Origin: VYFG01 sp965203365
GTDB taxonomy: Bacteria > Pseudomonadota > Gammaproteobacteria > Arenicellales > Poriferihabitantaceae
Direction: 5' to 3'
NCBI GenBank assembly: GCA_965203365.1
Contig: OZ241878.1
Location: 186,001-250,000 of the forward strand
DNA length: 64,000 bases
Shown here: positions 63,929-64,000 of the stretch, piece by piece
Position numbering within the stretch: the stretch's first letter is position 1
Layout of the letters: each line of letters starts with the position of its first letter
Translations under genes and position numbers: made by a program
The notes under the pieces: generated by a model
The model's database searches: none
What the model was told of the DNA's origin: nothing
What the model saw: only the letters and a program-made list of their open reading frames with translations

Positions 63929-64000
63929 ATGCAAGCAAAAGCCATTTCACGCTATGTCAAGCTGTCGCCGCAGAAGTGTCGACTAGTGGCCAACCAAGTG
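63929..64000 (+). CDS. rplV: 50S ribosomal protein L22, 3' part outside the window
   Basis: Only 24 codons are in view: MQAKAISRYVKLSPQKCRLV and ANQV. The SPQK-RLVA block and the position after rpsS identify it as L22, which lines the exit tunnel. The gene continues beyond the window. Confidence 0.9.
   Translation, partial: MQAKAISRYVKLSPQKCRLVANQV

Overview
The window reads as a chromosomal contig of a gammaproteobacterium with moderately high GC. The evidence is the gene order: thrU-tyrU-glyT-thrT-tufB-trpT-secE-nusG-rplKAJL-rpoBC, the divergent metG/mrp pair followed by dcd, the birA-coaX-SPOR gene chain, and a Coq7-type ubiquinone hydroxylase. I cannot name a genus. Several gaps of 300-900 bases hold no intact gene and some contain decayed coding sequence. 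Together with one insertion sequence and repeated ATPase genes, this suggests a genome with low coding density and ongoing gene decay.

Layout. 1-8.5 kb is mostly housekeeping: choline sulfatase (5' end cut off by the window), coq7, a thioredoxin-like [2Fe-2S] ferredoxin, rplM-rpsI, metG, mrp and dcd. 8.7-31 kb is an accessory zone. It holds an AAA ATPase, an IS1634-type element with 16-bp terminal inverted repeats, an epoxyqueuosine-reductase-like iron-sulfur protein, a HyuA-type protein, a quinone oxidoreductase, a periplasmic PCuAC-SodC fusion, an HCCA-isomerase-like protein, a membrane protein, a histidine phosphatase, an AAA/PD-(D/E)XK protein, a SAF-domain oxidoreductase, ATPase pseudogene fragments, an AAA/DUF4143 protein, a putative 2OG-Fe(II) oxygenase, a TauE-type exporter and a Nudix hydrolase. 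31.5-39.9 kb carries ilvD, a second AAA/PD-(D/E)XK copy, ispG, and birA-coaX-SPOR. From 40.1 kb to the end lies the translation/transcription block: a tRNA operon, tufB, trpT, secE-nusG, rplKAJL, rpoBC, the str operon (rpsL, rpsG, fusA, tufA) and the start of the S10 operon up to a partial rplV.

The strongest unusual observation is that the first tRNA of the cluster, tRNA-Thr(UGU), is split directly after its anticodon by a 317-nt insertion. The insertion has the core elements of a group I intron, closest by eye to the Azoarcus tRNA-Ile type (IC3). Other observations worth following are: the fusion of a complete PCuAC copper-chaperone domain to a Cu/Zn superoxide dismutase whose zinc site looks altered; two tuf genes identical over their whole coding region with a C-depleted codon usage unlike every neighbour; two AAA/nuclease paralogues that are nearly identical except in discrete blocks; and an unrecognised membrane-anchored protein gene, with a 30-bp in-frame tandem repeat, inserted antisense between rpoC and rpsL.
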